A stretch of 64,000 nucleotides of DNA from Sporosarcina sp. FSL K6-1508 (GCF_038007465.1 NZ_JBBOXF010000001.1:1080501-1144500); one strand, 5' to 3'; positions 24,371 through 33,153 are shown, numbered from the stretch's first letter. The notes: generated by a model from the sequence alone, not told the origin. Translations and numbers: made by a program.

Positions 24371-24482
24371 TTATCATATCACATTGACTATATGACCAAC
24401 TGCTACAAATTTATCACCGAAGTGGAGTATATTATCACCGACACAACTGGGCTTATCACCGGCATCGAGCATGTTATCACCG
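24371..24482. repeat. Repeat array B: TTATCACCG units at 20-21 base period
   Basis: TTATCACCG starts at 24411, 24432, 24453 and 24474 (exactly 21 bases apart); weaker forms TATGACCAA (24391) and TTATCATAT (24371) continue the rhythm. Between the repeats the sequence is unrelated. The array lies between the terminator of the leftward M20 gene and the start of the YmcC-like gene. It shares the ACCG core and the two-turn period with array A. Confidence 0.8.
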
Positions 24483-24486
24483 CTAA

Positions 24487-24520
24487 ACACAAAAACGGAA
24501 AAGCCAATGCAGCTTTCCCG
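24487..24520 (-). terminator. Terminator of the M20 amidohydrolase operon
   Basis: On the minus strand ACGGGAAAGC pairs with GCTTTTCCGT (one G-T pair) and is followed by TTTTG. Confidence 0.8.
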
Positions 24521-24533
24521 TTCCCACAATCAA

Positions 24534-25709
24534 TCACTTAGTCAAATAAGCCCAAGCATACTGCGCATACAATTCCGCGCCAGTGACGAGTGCGTCTTCG
24601 TCGATATCAAAGTTACCATGATGATGTGACCACTCCGTATCTTTCTCCGGATTTCCACTGCCAACAAGTGCAAAACTACCGGGTGCTTTGTCGAGGAAGA
24701 ATGAGAAGTCTTCGGCGCCCATCGTCGGTTTTTCATTAAATACAACGTCTGGTCCGAATGCTTCAGTTGCTACTTGTTGAACAAGTTTTGCGCTCGTTTC
24801 GTCGTTGATAACCGGTTCTGTTCCGCGTATATATTCAACTTTTGCAGTCGCACCGTACATGTCAGCCACGCTTTTTGCGTATTGTGAAATGCATTTTTCG
24901 ATATGATTGCGTGTGTCCTGGTTGAAGGTGCGAACCGTTCCTTCAATCAAAGCATTTTCGGCGATGACATTGAAACGCGTACCGACTTCCATTTTTCCGA
25001 CGGTAAGGACAGCTGGATTTTGCGGGTCAATCGTCCGGGAAACGACAGTCTGGACATTCAGGACGAACGAAGAAGCAACAAGTGCTGCATCGATACAATC
25101 TTGAGGAATGGCTCCATGTCCGCCTTTTCCTGTGAAGTGAACTTTGAAAATATCAGCTGCAGCGAATGAGGGTCCTGGTGGACAAGAAACTTTATGTGTC
25201 GGCAATTGCGACCAGATGTGAATGCCGAAAACATTGTCGACATCGTCCATGGCGCCTTGGTCAACCATCGCTTTTGCGCCCTGTGCGATTTCTTCGGCAG
25301 GTTGGAAGAGGAGGCGTATGTTACCAGGAAGTTCATCTTTCACTTCGGATAAAGCTTTTGCTGCAATTAACAACATAGATGTATGTGCATCATGTCCGCA
25401 TGCATGCATTTTGCCGTCTATTTTAGAAGCATAAGGTACATGCGTGTTCAATTGTTCAACAGAAAGTGCATCCATATCACCGCGCAGTGCAACTGTTTCG
25501 CCGGGAAGTGCGCCTTTAATTTCAGCGATCACACCAGTTGGTTCTGTTTTGCGATAGGAAATTCCGAGTTCATCCAAATAGGCGCAAACGAACGCAGTTG
25601 TTTTTACTTCTTCAAATGATAGTTCCGGTTCGCTATGTAATTTGCGTCGCAATGCAGTTAGTTCGTCGCTATAATTTGTAATAGCTTCTTTTATTTTTTG
25701 GTTGATCAT
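24534..25709 (-). CDS. M20-family amidohydrolase (N-acyl amino acid or hippurate type)
   Basis: Zinc-dependent amidohydrolase of 391 residues, M20D type. LRGDMDALSVEQ, MHACGHDAHTSMLL, and the segment LFQPAEEIAQGAKAM hold the cysteine, histidine and glutamate metal ligands and the catalytic acid; a dimerisation domain (about 180-290) interrupts the fold, and MGAEDFSFFLDKAPG and HHGNFDIDED close it. Members cleave N-acyl or conjugated amino acids; the exact substrate is unknown. It overlaps the upstream M20 gene by 4 bases and ends the operon DUF819-allC-like-M20D. Confidence 0.88.
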   Translation of the reverse strand: MINQKIKEAITNYSDELTALRRKLHSEPELSFEEVKTTAFVCAYLDELGISYRKTEPTGVIAEIKGALPGETVALRGDMDALSVEQLNTHVPYASKIDGKMHACGHDAHTSMLLIAAKALSEVKDELPGNIRLLFQPAEEIAQGAKAMVDQGAMDDVDNVFGIHIWSQLPTHKVSCPPGPSFAAADIFKVHFTGKGGHGAIPQDCIDAALVASSFVLNVQTVVSRTIDPQNPAVLTVGKMEVGTRFNVIAENALIEGTVRTFNQDTRNHIEKCISQYAKSVADMYGATAKVEYIRGTEPVINDETSAKLVQQVATEAFGPDVVFNEKPTMGAEDFSFFLDKAPGSFALVGSGNPEKDTEWSHHHGNFDIDEDALVTGAELYAQYAWAYLTK

Positions 25710-26941
25710 AATGTTTTAGCCTCCGTTAGTCGTTTTACCGCTTCATAGATAATAGTCGTACCATCAGCAAGATGACTGGCGTTCGACCATTCTTCCGGGC
25801 AGTGGCTGAGCCCGTCTTTGCTTGGGATGAATACCATTCCGCAAGCCGTGAAATCTGACAACACCATCGCGTCGTGCCCCGCTCCGCTGTTAATCGAGCA
25901 ATAGGGGATTTCAAGATGGTCGCTCGTTTCTTTTAATAAAGAGCGGATGCCGTTATCAAGTTCTTTCGGCTCGATATAGAGTTGTTGTTCAATTGACGTG
26001 CAAATTCCGTTGCCGTCTTGCTGCGCAATCAATTCTTCTACCTTCCGTATTGCATTCAATACATGCTCTTCTTTGCCAGAACGAATATCGATGCTGAAGA
26101 TAACTTTGTCCGGGATAACATTCGCTCCGTTCGGGAATACAGTGAGTCGACCTGTTGTGATGACTGTACCATCTCCTTCGTCGGTTGCAATACCTGGAAG
26201 GGCCGCAATGATCTGCGCCGCAGAAACGAGTGCATCGGAACGCCGATCCATCGGTGTTGTGCCGGCATGCCCGGCTTGCCCTTGTACGGTGACGACCAAT
26301 TGAGTCAATCCCACGATTGCTTCAACGACACCAATTTGAATGCCTTTCTCCTCTAAGATTGGCCCTTGTTCGATATGTAATTCAAGAAAAGCCTTAATTG
26401 TTTTCGGATCTCGCTTTTTTTCATTCGCCGGGTTGACCCAGATATCTGCCATTGCATCTACTGCTAGAATGCCATCTTTATCAGCAAATGTTTCGAAATC
26501 TTCTGCCGTCAATAACCCCATCATTCCGCGCGAGCCCATCAATCCGCCGCCGAAGCGGGAACCTTCTTCTTCGACGAGTGCAATGATTTCAAGAGGGTAG
26601 GCGGGTTGAATATTGTTTTCTTTAAACAGTGCAGCAACTTCCAATCCGACCACAACTCCTGCGGCACCGTCATATGCACCGCCATTTGGAACAGAGTCAA
26701 AATGAGAACCAACGAAGACAGAAGGGGTGTTGGGTAAAGTACCTTCCAGCTTGCCAAAGATATTACCGAAACCGTCTTCCGCGATAGCAAGACCGTACTC
26801 CGCCATTTTTTCTTTAATGTAATTCCGTGCCTGTAAATCTTCTTCACTGTATGTCAGCCGCGTCACACCAGCGCCTGGTGTAGCTGTAAAACGGCTCAAC
26901 AATTCAATATGTTGTTCAATCCTTTGTTGATTGGCTGTCAT
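25706..26941 (-). CDS. Zn-dependent hydrolase of the allantoate/N-carbamoyl amino acid amidohydrolase family
   Basis: M20C-type metalloenzyme of 411 residues. VGSHFDSVPNGGAYDGAAG, EEEGSRFGGGLMGSRG, ELHIEQGPILEEKGIQIG, GQAGHAGTTPMDRRSDAL and INSGAGHDAMVLSDF are the signature blocks shared by allantoate amidohydrolase (AllC) and L-carbamoylase (HyuC). The family removes ammonia and carbon dioxide from ureido compounds, or carbamoyl groups from amino acids; which one cannot be decided here since no allantoinase or hydantoinase gene is adjacent. AAGGAG precedes ATG 26941. The neighbouring M20D enzyme and DUF819 protein suggest a scavenging unit. Confidence 0.88.
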   Translation of the reverse strand: MTANQQRIEQHIELLSRFTATPGAGVTRLTYSEEDLQARNYIKEKMAEYGLAIAEDGFGNIFGKLEGTLPNTPSVFVGSHFDSVPNGGAYDGAAGVVVGLEVAALFKENNIQPAYPLEIIALVEEEGSRFGGGLMGSRGMMGLLTAEDFETFADKDGILAVDAMADIWVNPANEKKRDPKTIKAFLELHIEQGPILEEKGIQIGVVEAIVGLTQLVVTVQGQAGHAGTTPMDRRSDALVSAAQIIAALPGIATDEGDGTVITTGRLTVFPNGANVIPDKVIFSIDIRSGKEEHVLNAIRKVEELIAQQDGNGICTSIEQQLYIEPKELDNGIRSLLKETSDHLEIPYCSINSGAGHDAMVLSDFTACGMVFIPSKDGLSHCPEEWSNASHLADGTTIIYEAVKRLTEAKTL

Positions 26942-26980
26942 TCTTAATTCTCCTTAAATAGAAGTAGTCTGAGTAGTGTT

Positions 26981-27015
26981 TGAATTGACTAGGTGACTGT
27001 CACCCAGTCAATTCA
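26981..27015. promoter_or_regulatory. 35-base palindrome in the M20/DUF819 intergenic space
   Basis: TGAATTGACT and GGTGAC pair with GTCACC and AGTCAATTCA (one mismatch). There is no T-run on the minus strand, so an operator, an RNA processing hairpin or a partial terminator between the two operon genes are all possible. GTCAATTCA recurs next to it (27016-27024). Confidence 0.5.
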
Positions 27016-27062
27016 GTCAATTCAATCCCCCTGGTCACCGAGCCAACTCCGCTCAATTCAAC

Positions 27063-28250
27063 TCACAAGAATCCGACGAAGAAGCCGGCGAGGATGACTG
27101 ATACCATGGTGACGCTTATAAATCCGCCGACAAGCATTGGGGGCAACATATGGCTTGTCAATGCATCTCTTTCTTTCTCATCTTCCGTTAACGAGTTGAT
27201 AACTTCGTTTGTAATAATGTAGTCTGCTGGGAATCCGTATAACGCAGTTAACGAAACGGCAAACGCCATTTCTTTACTTACTTTCAATACCTTTCCGATG
27301 AAAAACGAGAAAATATACATGCCGATGACACCCAGAACGATACAGCCGACAAGCGGGTACAAGATTTCCATCATCATGGAAGGTGTAGCGCTTTTTAAAC
27401 CGTCAAAAATGAACAGCATAAGGGCCATCATCGCTAATCCGAAACCATTCGCTTTTTGGAGTACTTGACGTTCTAAGAATCCGATGCTGGTTGAGATGAT
27501 TCCGAACAATAAACAAAGCACATAAGGACTGACCGTTACGATAGGTGCCAGCAATGTAGAGACGAGATAGGCAAGGAAACCGACGAATGCGAGTCGGAAA
27601 AATTTGAAGTAGTCTGTATTGAATTTATCCGGCATCCACTTAAAGAGTTTAAGTTCACGTGGTTCTGAAGCAACTACTTGAGTGCTTACATTTTTTACTA
27701 TCAGTTCACCTTTGCGATATTTTTCAAGAAGCATTTTGCCTTCTTTTTTGAGAACAATTGACGTAAGGGGATAACCCGCGAAGCCTTGCATAACGTAAAT
27801 GACGATCGCGAATACAGCCAATGTTGCGAGGCCGGCATTGGCAGCACCTTCGGACATGATCAATGCGGATACGACACCGCCGACGAGAGGCGGGATAGCG
27901 ACAATGATTGTTTCAATACCGAATAGAAGTGTCCCGATTCCAAATAAAGCGACGACAATCCCTAAAATTCCTGCGAGGGAAATTAAAATAGTTTTCCATT
28001 GTTCTTTTAGTTGTTGAAGTGACAGTAAAGTACCCATATTTGTAATGAGTAAGTAAATCATCATTGAAGCAACAGTGGGAGGGACGCCGGCAAGCGAGAC
28101 GATGTCTTGCGGGAAAAATGTCCAATAGCCAAGCAAGAAGAGGACAGCACAGACGAAAACTGATGGGATCCACGCTTTCGTCCGGACTGAGATGATGTCC
28201 CCAATATAGAGAATAGCGACTAAGATGACTAAAGCTAGCATTTGAGACAT
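27063..28250 (-). CDS. DUF819-family membrane protein (YjcL-like), putative transporter
   Basis: A 395-residue protein with about ten hydrophobic helices. GGVVSALIMSEGAANAGLATLAV and the end LPPMLVGGFISVTMVSVILAGFFVGFL are typical of the DUF819/YjcL family, thought to be transporters with an inverted-repeat fold. The substrate is unknown; position before two amidohydrolases suggests uptake of an acylated or ureido amino compound (inference). ATG 28250 is preferred because AAAGGGAT is spaced 9 bases from it and abuts the ATG at 28259. Confidence 0.82.
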   Translation of the reverse strand: MSQMLALVILVAILYIGDIISVRTKAWIPSVFVCAVLFLLGYWTFFPQDIVSLAGVPPTVASMMIYLLITNMGTLLSLQQLKEQWKTILISLAGILGIVVALFGIGTLLFGIETIIVAIPPLVGGVVSALIMSEGAANAGLATLAVFAIVIYVMQGFAGYPLTSIVLKKEGKMLLEKYRKGELIVKNVSTQVVASEPRELKLFKWMPDKFNTDYFKFFRLAFVGFLAYLVSTLLAPIVTVSPYVLCLLFGIISTSIGFLERQVLQKANGFGLAMMALMLFIFDGLKSATPSMMMEILYPLVGCIVLGVIGMYIFSFFIGKVLKVSKEMAFAVSLTALYGFPADYIITNEVINSLTEDEKERDALTSHMLPPMLVGGFISVTMVSVILAGFFVGFL

Positions 28251-28451
28251 TGTATTCATCCCTTTCAGATAACATAGAATTTTAACTACAATAGCATGAA
28301 AATTTGTGAATTAAAAGCCTATTTTATATATTTCCAATAATATACTAGAAGAAAGTATAATGAAGACGCTTACATCGTAATCGCAATAAAGTTAAGGTTT
28401 AGGAGAGTTTGAAAGCCCATAAATAACATTAAATACCTTCTTTTGTATAAT

Positions 28452-28500
28452 AAAAACCCCCCTTCACTGCAATCTCATTCATTCTGCAGTGAAGGGGGTT
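28452..28500 (-). terminator. Terminator of prsA
   Basis: On the minus strand AACCCCCTTCACTGCA pairs with TGCAGTGAAGGGGGGTT, followed by TTTATTATAC. A 16-bp stem makes this one of the strongest terminators in the window. Confidence 0.92.
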
Positions 28501-28520
28501 CAATCCATTGTAGGAACCAC

Positions 28521-29411
28521 TTATTTTGTTAGCAATGAATTTTCAATTTTATAATCCGATTTTACTTCATCCAACCAATTGACATACTCTGCTTGTATGC
28601 CTTCATCAAGTAAAAGTTGTTTTATCTCTTCCTTATGATCCTCAAAAACAGCTTCTTTTGCTGCTTTCTTATCGGTTACGAGAATAATATGGTAACCGTT
28701 TTCTGTTTTCACGGGATCGCTAACTGTATCGGGTTTCAAAGAGAATGCTGCCTTTTCAAATTCGGCGACCATTTTACCGCGTGGGAAATAGCCTAACTCT
28801 CCGCCATTTACCGCACTCGCTTCATCTGTCGAGAATTCTTTTGCAAGTGCTGCGAAATCCTCTCCATCTGCAAGTTTCTTCGCGACTTTTTTAGCTGTAG
28901 CTTCATCTTCAACTAAAATATGACTCGCTTCCACTTGTTCTTCCTCGTTAAAGGATTCTTTGTTTTCATCAAAGTACGCTTTGATATCTTCGTCAGTTAC
29001 CTTAATCCGTGGCTCAATTATTTTTTGGATAGATAAAAAGTCCACAATATTTTCTTTAAACTCTTTCTCAGTCATACCATTCTGTTTCAATGCCGCTTCA
29101 AATGCTTCTTCTCCGCCGGCACTTTCGACGTATGTCGCGAGTTCCGCATCCACTTCTTTATCAGGAACGGAAACTTTCTCCTTTTTCAACTCAAGTGTAA
29201 CAATTTTATCATCAATCATTGCTGCGAGCGCTTCTTTTCCGGCGGATTGGACGAGGACTTCGTACAATTCATCTTTCGTGATTTTTTCGTCTCCGACAGT
29301 TGCGACGGTTTCATCTTTTGCCTTTGAATCTTTTGAACAGCCAGTTGTAACAGTTAGGATAATTGCAAGTAGACCAACTGCCAACAAGGGAAATAACCTT
29401 TTTTTACTCAT
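28521..29411 (-). CDS. prsA: PrsA foldase lipoprotein (peptidyl-prolyl isomerase)
   Basis: Membrane-anchored extracytoplasmic foldase of 296 residues. The signal peptide ends in the lipobox TTGC with the acylated cysteine at residue 25. N- and C-terminal helical lobes flank a parvulin domain (about 155-250) with ASHILVEDEATAKKVAKKL, FAALAKEFSTDEASAVNGG and KTENGYHIILV. PrsA helps exported proteins fold at the membrane-wall interface and is needed for secretion. GGAGGAATT lies before the ATG. The gene stands next to a two-component system and htrA, and its promoter region contains the same 20-base element as that of htrA, so it is probably part of their stress regulon. Confidence 0.93.
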   Translation of the reverse strand: MSKKRLFPLLAVGLLAIILTVTTGCSKDSKAKDETVATVGDEKITKDELYEVLVQSAGKEALAAMIDDKIVTLELKKEKVSVPDKEVDAELATYVESAGGEEAFEAALKQNGMTEKEFKENIVDFLSIQKIIEPRIKVTDEDIKAYFDENKESFNEEEQVEASHILVEDEATAKKVAKKLADGEDFAALAKEFSTDEASAVNGGELGYFPRGKMVAEFEKAAFSLKPDTVSDPVKTENGYHIILVTDKKAAKEAVFEDHKEEIKQLLLDEGIQAEYVNWLDEVKSDYKIENSLLTK

Positions 29412-29455
29412 TTTTTAATTCCTCCAATGCTTGATATGACTTCATCGTACACGGG

Positions 29456-29477
29456 AAATATGAACAAACTATTACCG
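29456..29477 (-). promoter_or_regulatory. Secretion-stress operator copy at prsA
   Basis: On the minus strand GTAATAGTTTGTTCATATTT is identical to the element before htrA. A TACGAT box follows at the same distance as TAAGAT does at htrA. There is no good -35 box, and the element overlaps the place where it would be, as expected for activation by an OmpR-type regulator. Confidence 0.6.
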
Positions 29478-29546
29478 AATTAAGAAAAGTGCAAGGAGCC
29501 CACTTATGGTCTAGGTTAAGTGACCTCTTCTGTTTTTCTTATCGTA

Positions 29547-29579
29547 TAAAAAAAGCCGCTACACAAGTTGTGTAGCAGC
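29547..29579 (-). terminator. Terminator of the two-component operon
   Basis: GCTACACAA (29558-29566) pairs with TTGTGTAGC (29568-29576); on the minus strand it runs into GGCTTTTTTTAT. Confidence 0.85.
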
Positions 29580-29591
29580 AGTTAAAGAAAG

Positions 29592-31007
29592 TTAGTTTTC
29601 ATTTTGCAGTGGGAACGAAAGGATAAACTTTGTACCTTTCCCTTTTGCGCTTGTTACATCGATTGTACCGTTATGCATCATGACGAGACTTTTTACAATT
29701 GACAAGCCAAGTCCGAATTCGCCATACGGATTCGTAGTTCTAGACACAATCGCTTTATAAAACCGACTCCAAATTTTCTCGATATCATCAGGGTCAATCC
29801 CAATGCCAGTATCCTCGATTTCAATGACGCAGTTGCTAGCACTCGTATATCCGAGCAGATAGATCCTGCCGTTTTCGGTAAACTGGATACTGTTTTTCGT
29901 AATGTTGATCAAAATCTGTGTGAGCCGATCGTAATCTGCAAACACCAAGACGTCAGGGTCTGCAGTCACAATAATCTCATTGCTTCGTTCTTCTGCAACG
30001 CCGTCGAGCTGGTCCTTAATAATCCCCAGCAATTCAACGAGCTGGATATCCTGTTTAATCAATGTTACTTGATTGGACCGGATTTTTTCATAATCCAGGT
30101 TTTCATTAACAAGACGGATGAGCCGCATTGTTTCGTTTGTGGCGAGCTGTAGTCCCTTTACTTTTTCGGATTCCGGTATCATATTATTTTTCAAGCCTTC
30201 AATTATGCCTCGAATCGTTGTGAGGGGTGTCCGTAATTCATGTGAAACATCGGCCATGAACTGACGTCGCCTGTTTTCAAGATTCTCAATTTCATCCATG
30301 GACGCATCCAGCTTTTCAACCATTCCATTAAAATCACCAGCAAGTTCACTGATTTCGTCAAAGTCCGACGAGGGAATGCGCACTGAATAATCTCCTTGTG
30401 CAACAGCTGATGTTGCCAGTTGGAGACGTTTAATCCTGCTTACGTGGAAAGTCGATAAAATCCAGCTAAGCAGAAGCGAAATCGCAAGTGCGATAAACGT
30501 TGTGACAATTAAATAGGTATTCATTTGAGATACAACTTCTCGTGAACCTTTAATGGGAGAGGTTAACAGAATACCGCCGATAAATTGCCGATTGTGAATA
30601 TAGGGAAGAAGGACGAATGTGACTGCCTCGTCGAATCGTTTGAAATCCTGTTTCACGATGACGGTTTCCCCGTTTTTAATGTCATGCCATTCTTTTTCGC
30701 TTAACTCGATGAGTGGTGTTTTTATGCCTGCCGAGTAAATGATGGCTGATTTTTCATCGAATAAACTGTATTGGATATCCCGGCCATTCAGTACATGTCC
30801 GTATGATTGCAGAATCCTGTTTGAATTTCGCTGGTCAGCTTGGATGTCGCGTAAAATCGTTTCTCCATATGTCGCAAGCTCTTCCGTTTTACTATCATAG
30901 ACAAATTGCTCTACATAATGAGAAAACAGCAAACTTAATAGTAAAAAAGCGATGACAATCACGCTGAAGTGACTCAAGAGTTGCTGGTATAAGTATTTGA
31001 TTTTCAT
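29592..31007 (-). CDS. Sensor histidine kinase, CssS-like
   Basis: Membrane sensor kinase of 471 residues. Helices at about 13-32 and 163-187 bracket an extracytoplasmic sensing loop of about 130 residues; a HAMP segment (about 190-240) leads to the H-box ADVSHELRTPLTTIRG with phosphorylated His256. NITKNSIQFTENG (N), EDTGIGIDPDD (G1) and GEFGLGLSIVKSLV (G2) form the ATPase domain. It overlaps the response-regulator gene by 4 bases. The layout and the neighbours prsA and htrA suggest the secretion-stress (CssRS-type) role; orthology was not tested, and the ligand cannot be read from the loop. Confidence 0.85.
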   Translation of the reverse strand: MKIKYLYQQLLSHFSVIVIAFLLLSLLFSHYVEQFVYDSKTEELATYGETILRDIQADQRNSNRILQSYGHVLNGRDIQYSLFDEKSAIIYSAGIKTPLIELSEKEWHDIKNGETVIVKQDFKRFDEAVTFVLLPYIHNRQFIGGILLTSPIKGSREVVSQMNTYLIVTTFIALAISLLLSWILSTFHVSRIKRLQLATSAVAQGDYSVRIPSSDFDEISELAGDFNGMVEKLDASMDEIENLENRRRQFMADVSHELRTPLTTIRGIIEGLKNNMIPESEKVKGLQLATNETMRLIRLVNENLDYEKIRSNQVTLIKQDIQLVELLGIIKDQLDGVAEERSNEIIVTADPDVLVFADYDRLTQILINITKNSIQFTENGRIYLLGYTSASNCVIEIEDTGIGIDPDDIEKIWSRFYKAIVSRTTNPYGEFGLGLSIVKSLVMMHNGTIDVTSAKGKGTKFILSFPLQNEN

Positions 31008-31705
31008 TTTTCATCACCCAGTGTTTCGTCAAAACGGTAACCGACACCCCAGACTGTATGGAAAAATGGTTGGTCGTCAGTTGCGATTTTTGTCCGCAGC
31101 CGCTTGATATGTACATCGACAGTTCGATCATCGCCGTAGAAATCATATCCCCATACATTGTCAAGCAGTTGTTCGCGTGAGAAAACTTGTTTAGGATGCT
31201 GTGCAAAATGATAGAGTAGATCGAATTCTTTCGGTGTCAGATTTTGGATCCGTACACCATCGCGTAAAACTTCCCGTGTGTTTGGATTAATGTTGAAATG
31301 CGCTGTTTCGACAACGCCATCTTCCAATGGCTTGTCTTTAAGAGGTGAGTACCTCCGTGTGACTGCTTTAATGCGGGCCATAAGTGCCAGCGGACTGAAT
31401 GGTTTCGTGACATAATCGTCCGCCCCCATTTCGAGACCGAGCACCTGATCTGATTCACCGTCTTTGGCGGTCAGCATAATAATCGGTGTCGCAACATTTA
31501 CTTGCCGCAGTTTACGGCAAATAGAAATACCGTCCATCCCGGGGAGCATCCAGTCGATAATAAGGCAATCCCAGCCGTCCTGCATTGCAAGTTCAAAACC
31601 TTCCAGCCCGTCTTTTATAAATGAACCCTCAATTCCTTCTTTTGAGAAAAATAGTTCGATCATTGAAGAGACACTTTCATTGTCTTCAATTACTAGGATT
31701 TTCAC
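31004..31705 (-). CDS. OmpR-family response regulator, CssR-like
   Basis: Response regulator of 233 residues. The receiver domain has the acidic pocket IEDNE, phosphoacceptor Asp51 in IIDWMLPGMDG, and the switch residues T and K in MLTAKDG and VTKPFSP. The winged-helix DNA-binding domain (about 135-228) shows LTPKEFDLLYHFAQHPKQVFSREQLLDNVWGY and TVDVHIKRLRTKI, the OmpR recognition helix and wing. Starts with GTG at 31705, AGGAGGTG 7 bases upstream. It is expressed with the kinase. A conserved 20-base element before both htrA and prsA is a candidate binding site. Confidence 0.88.
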   Translation of the reverse strand: MKILVIEDNESVSSMIELFFSKEGIEGSFIKDGLEGFELAMQDGWDCLIIDWMLPGMDGISICRKLRQVNVATPIIMLTAKDGESDQVLGLEMGADDYVTKPFSPLALMARIKAVTRRYSPLKDKPLEDGVVETAHFNINPNTREVLRDGVRIQNLTPKEFDLLYHFAQHPKQVFSREQLLDNVWGYDFYGDDRTVDVHIKRLRTKIATDDQPFFHTVWGVGYRFDETLGDEK

Positions 31706-31770
31706 CAGATTGCACCTCCTGTCGTGCCATAGTTTCCTTCAACTTAAGTCCAATATGGAAAATTAGCAAC

Positions 31771-31808
31771 TGCAAACACCTCTTCCGCTGCAACGAAGGA
31801 AGAGGTGA
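31771..31808 (-). terminator. Hairpin after htrA
   Basis: On the minus strand CACCTCTTCC pairs with GGAAGAGGTG and continues as TTTGC. The T-run is short, so some transcripts may read on into the two-component genes. Confidence 0.65.
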
Positions 31809-31822
31809 ATGCATGTAATATA

Positions 31823-32989
31823 TTAATTTGCCGTGGATACATTACTCGTGAGTGCCACTTCAATCGTTTTCATTTCCGCACCGCGGTAGATAGTGAAAGT
31901 TGCTTTGTCACCAACAGAAAGGTTGGAATACAAGAACTTTCTCAGCTCCGTCGAGTTATTAATAGCGGTGCCATTTATGGCTGTAATGATATCTTCTACA
32001 TCGAGACCTGCTTTTCCTGCTGCGGATTCAGGATCAATATTTGCAACTACCACGCCACCTTTAACTTTCTCGGGAAGATCTTGCAAATACATGCGAGGCA
32101 CTTGGTCAAGGTTCGCGAGTCCGATGCCGATGTAAGGCCGTTCCACTTGCCCATTCGATGTCATTTCTTCAATAAGCGGAATCACCTCGTTACTCGGAAT
32201 AGCAAAGCCGAGCCCTTCGACACCGCTTTCAGAAATTTTTAGGCTGTTAATGCCAATGACTTGGCCTGCGGCATTGAGAAGAGCACCGCCGCTGTTCCCA
32301 GGGTTAATAGCCGCATCAGTTTGGATAACATTCATTTCCCATTCGCCTGCAGAGGTATTCACATTGATGGAGCGATTGACTGCACTAATAATTCCTTGCG
32401 TTACTGTACCAGAAAAGTCGAGTCCAAGCGGGTTGCCGATCGCGATGACTTCATCACCTGCACGGAGTGTATCAGAATCGCCGAATTCAAGAACAGTTTT
32501 TGCATACTTCGCATCGATTGTCAGTACAGCAAGATCGCTTAGCGCATCCTTTCCAACAAGTTTAGCTGTCGTCGTTTCACCACTTTCAAGTGAAACTTCA
32601 AGTTTTTCCGCTCCTTCGATGACATGATTATTCGTTACGATAAACGCTTTGTCACCTTCTATTTTATAAATGACGCCCGACCCTGAACCGCTCTTGGCAC
32701 TTTCGGTTTGTTGTGAAAAAGGATTATTTGCATTTTGGTAATTAACGATCCCGACAATTGCACTAGATGACTGTTCGACCATATCGGAAAGTGAGGGAAT
32801 CGTTTTTGCTCCTGTTTGTTGCACATTATAAGAAGCGGTCTCCGTGGAAACAGGTGCCGTTACTTCAGTTTCAGCCTGCAGTAAATCCGTATTTACTACG
32901 ACTGCTAATGTTAATACCGAACCGATCACACCTGCTCCGAGTGTTGATAAAAATCGTTTACCTGATCTGTTTCTGTTTTCTGTATCCAT
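31823..32989 (-). CDS. htrA: HtrA-like membrane serine protease (S1C)
   Basis: Quality-control protease of 388 residues facing the outside of the membrane. A single membrane anchor spans about residues 14-36, a low-complexity linker follows, then a trypsin-like domain with catalytic His122 (TNNHVIEGA), Asp152 (ALSDLAVL) and Ser233 (NPGNSGGALL), and a PDZ domain from about 285 (YIGIGLANL, VVVANIDPESAAGKAGL). It degrades or refolds misfolded exported proteins. GGGAGG lies before the ATG. In B. subtilis htrA genes are induced by CssRS; the kinase/regulator pair directly downstream and the shared upstream element support the same logic here. Confidence 0.92.
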   Translation of the reverse strand: MDTENRNRSGKRFLSTLGAGVIGSVLTLAVVVNTDLLQAETEVTAPVSTETASYNVQQTGAKTIPSLSDMVEQSSSAIVGIVNYQNANNPFSQQTESAKSGSGSGVIYKIEGDKAFIVTNNHVIEGAEKLEVSLESGETTTAKLVGKDALSDLAVLTIDAKYAKTVLEFGDSDTLRAGDEVIAIGNPLGLDFSGTVTQGIISAVNRSINVNTSAGEWEMNVIQTDAAINPGNSGGALLNAAGQVIGINSLKISESGVEGLGFAIPSNEVIPLIEEMTSNGQVERPYIGIGLANLDQVPRMYLQDLPEKVKGGVVVANIDPESAAGKAGLDVEDIITAINGTAINNSTELRKFLYSNLSVGDKATFTIYRGAEMKTIEVALTSNVSTAN

Positions 32990-33032
32990 GATTGGTTCCT
33001 CCCGTTATTGTTTGATTACTCTTATCTTAGTA

Positions 33033-33053
33033 GGTAAATATGAACAAACTATT
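33033..33053 (-). promoter_or_regulatory. Secretion-stress operator copy at htrA
   Basis: On the minus strand GTAATAGTTTGTTCATATTT precedes ACCTAC and a TAAGAT -10-like box. The identical 20-base element stands before prsA at equal distance from its own -10-like box. Confidence 0.6.
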
Positions 33054-33153
33054 ACGGAGAAGTTAACAATTAAAGAAGGCTATCACTATTTCAAAGTGAT
33101 CATTTTGAAGGTATAGTTTAGTCAATAGTATGATTTTAAAAGGTGTGTGTGAA

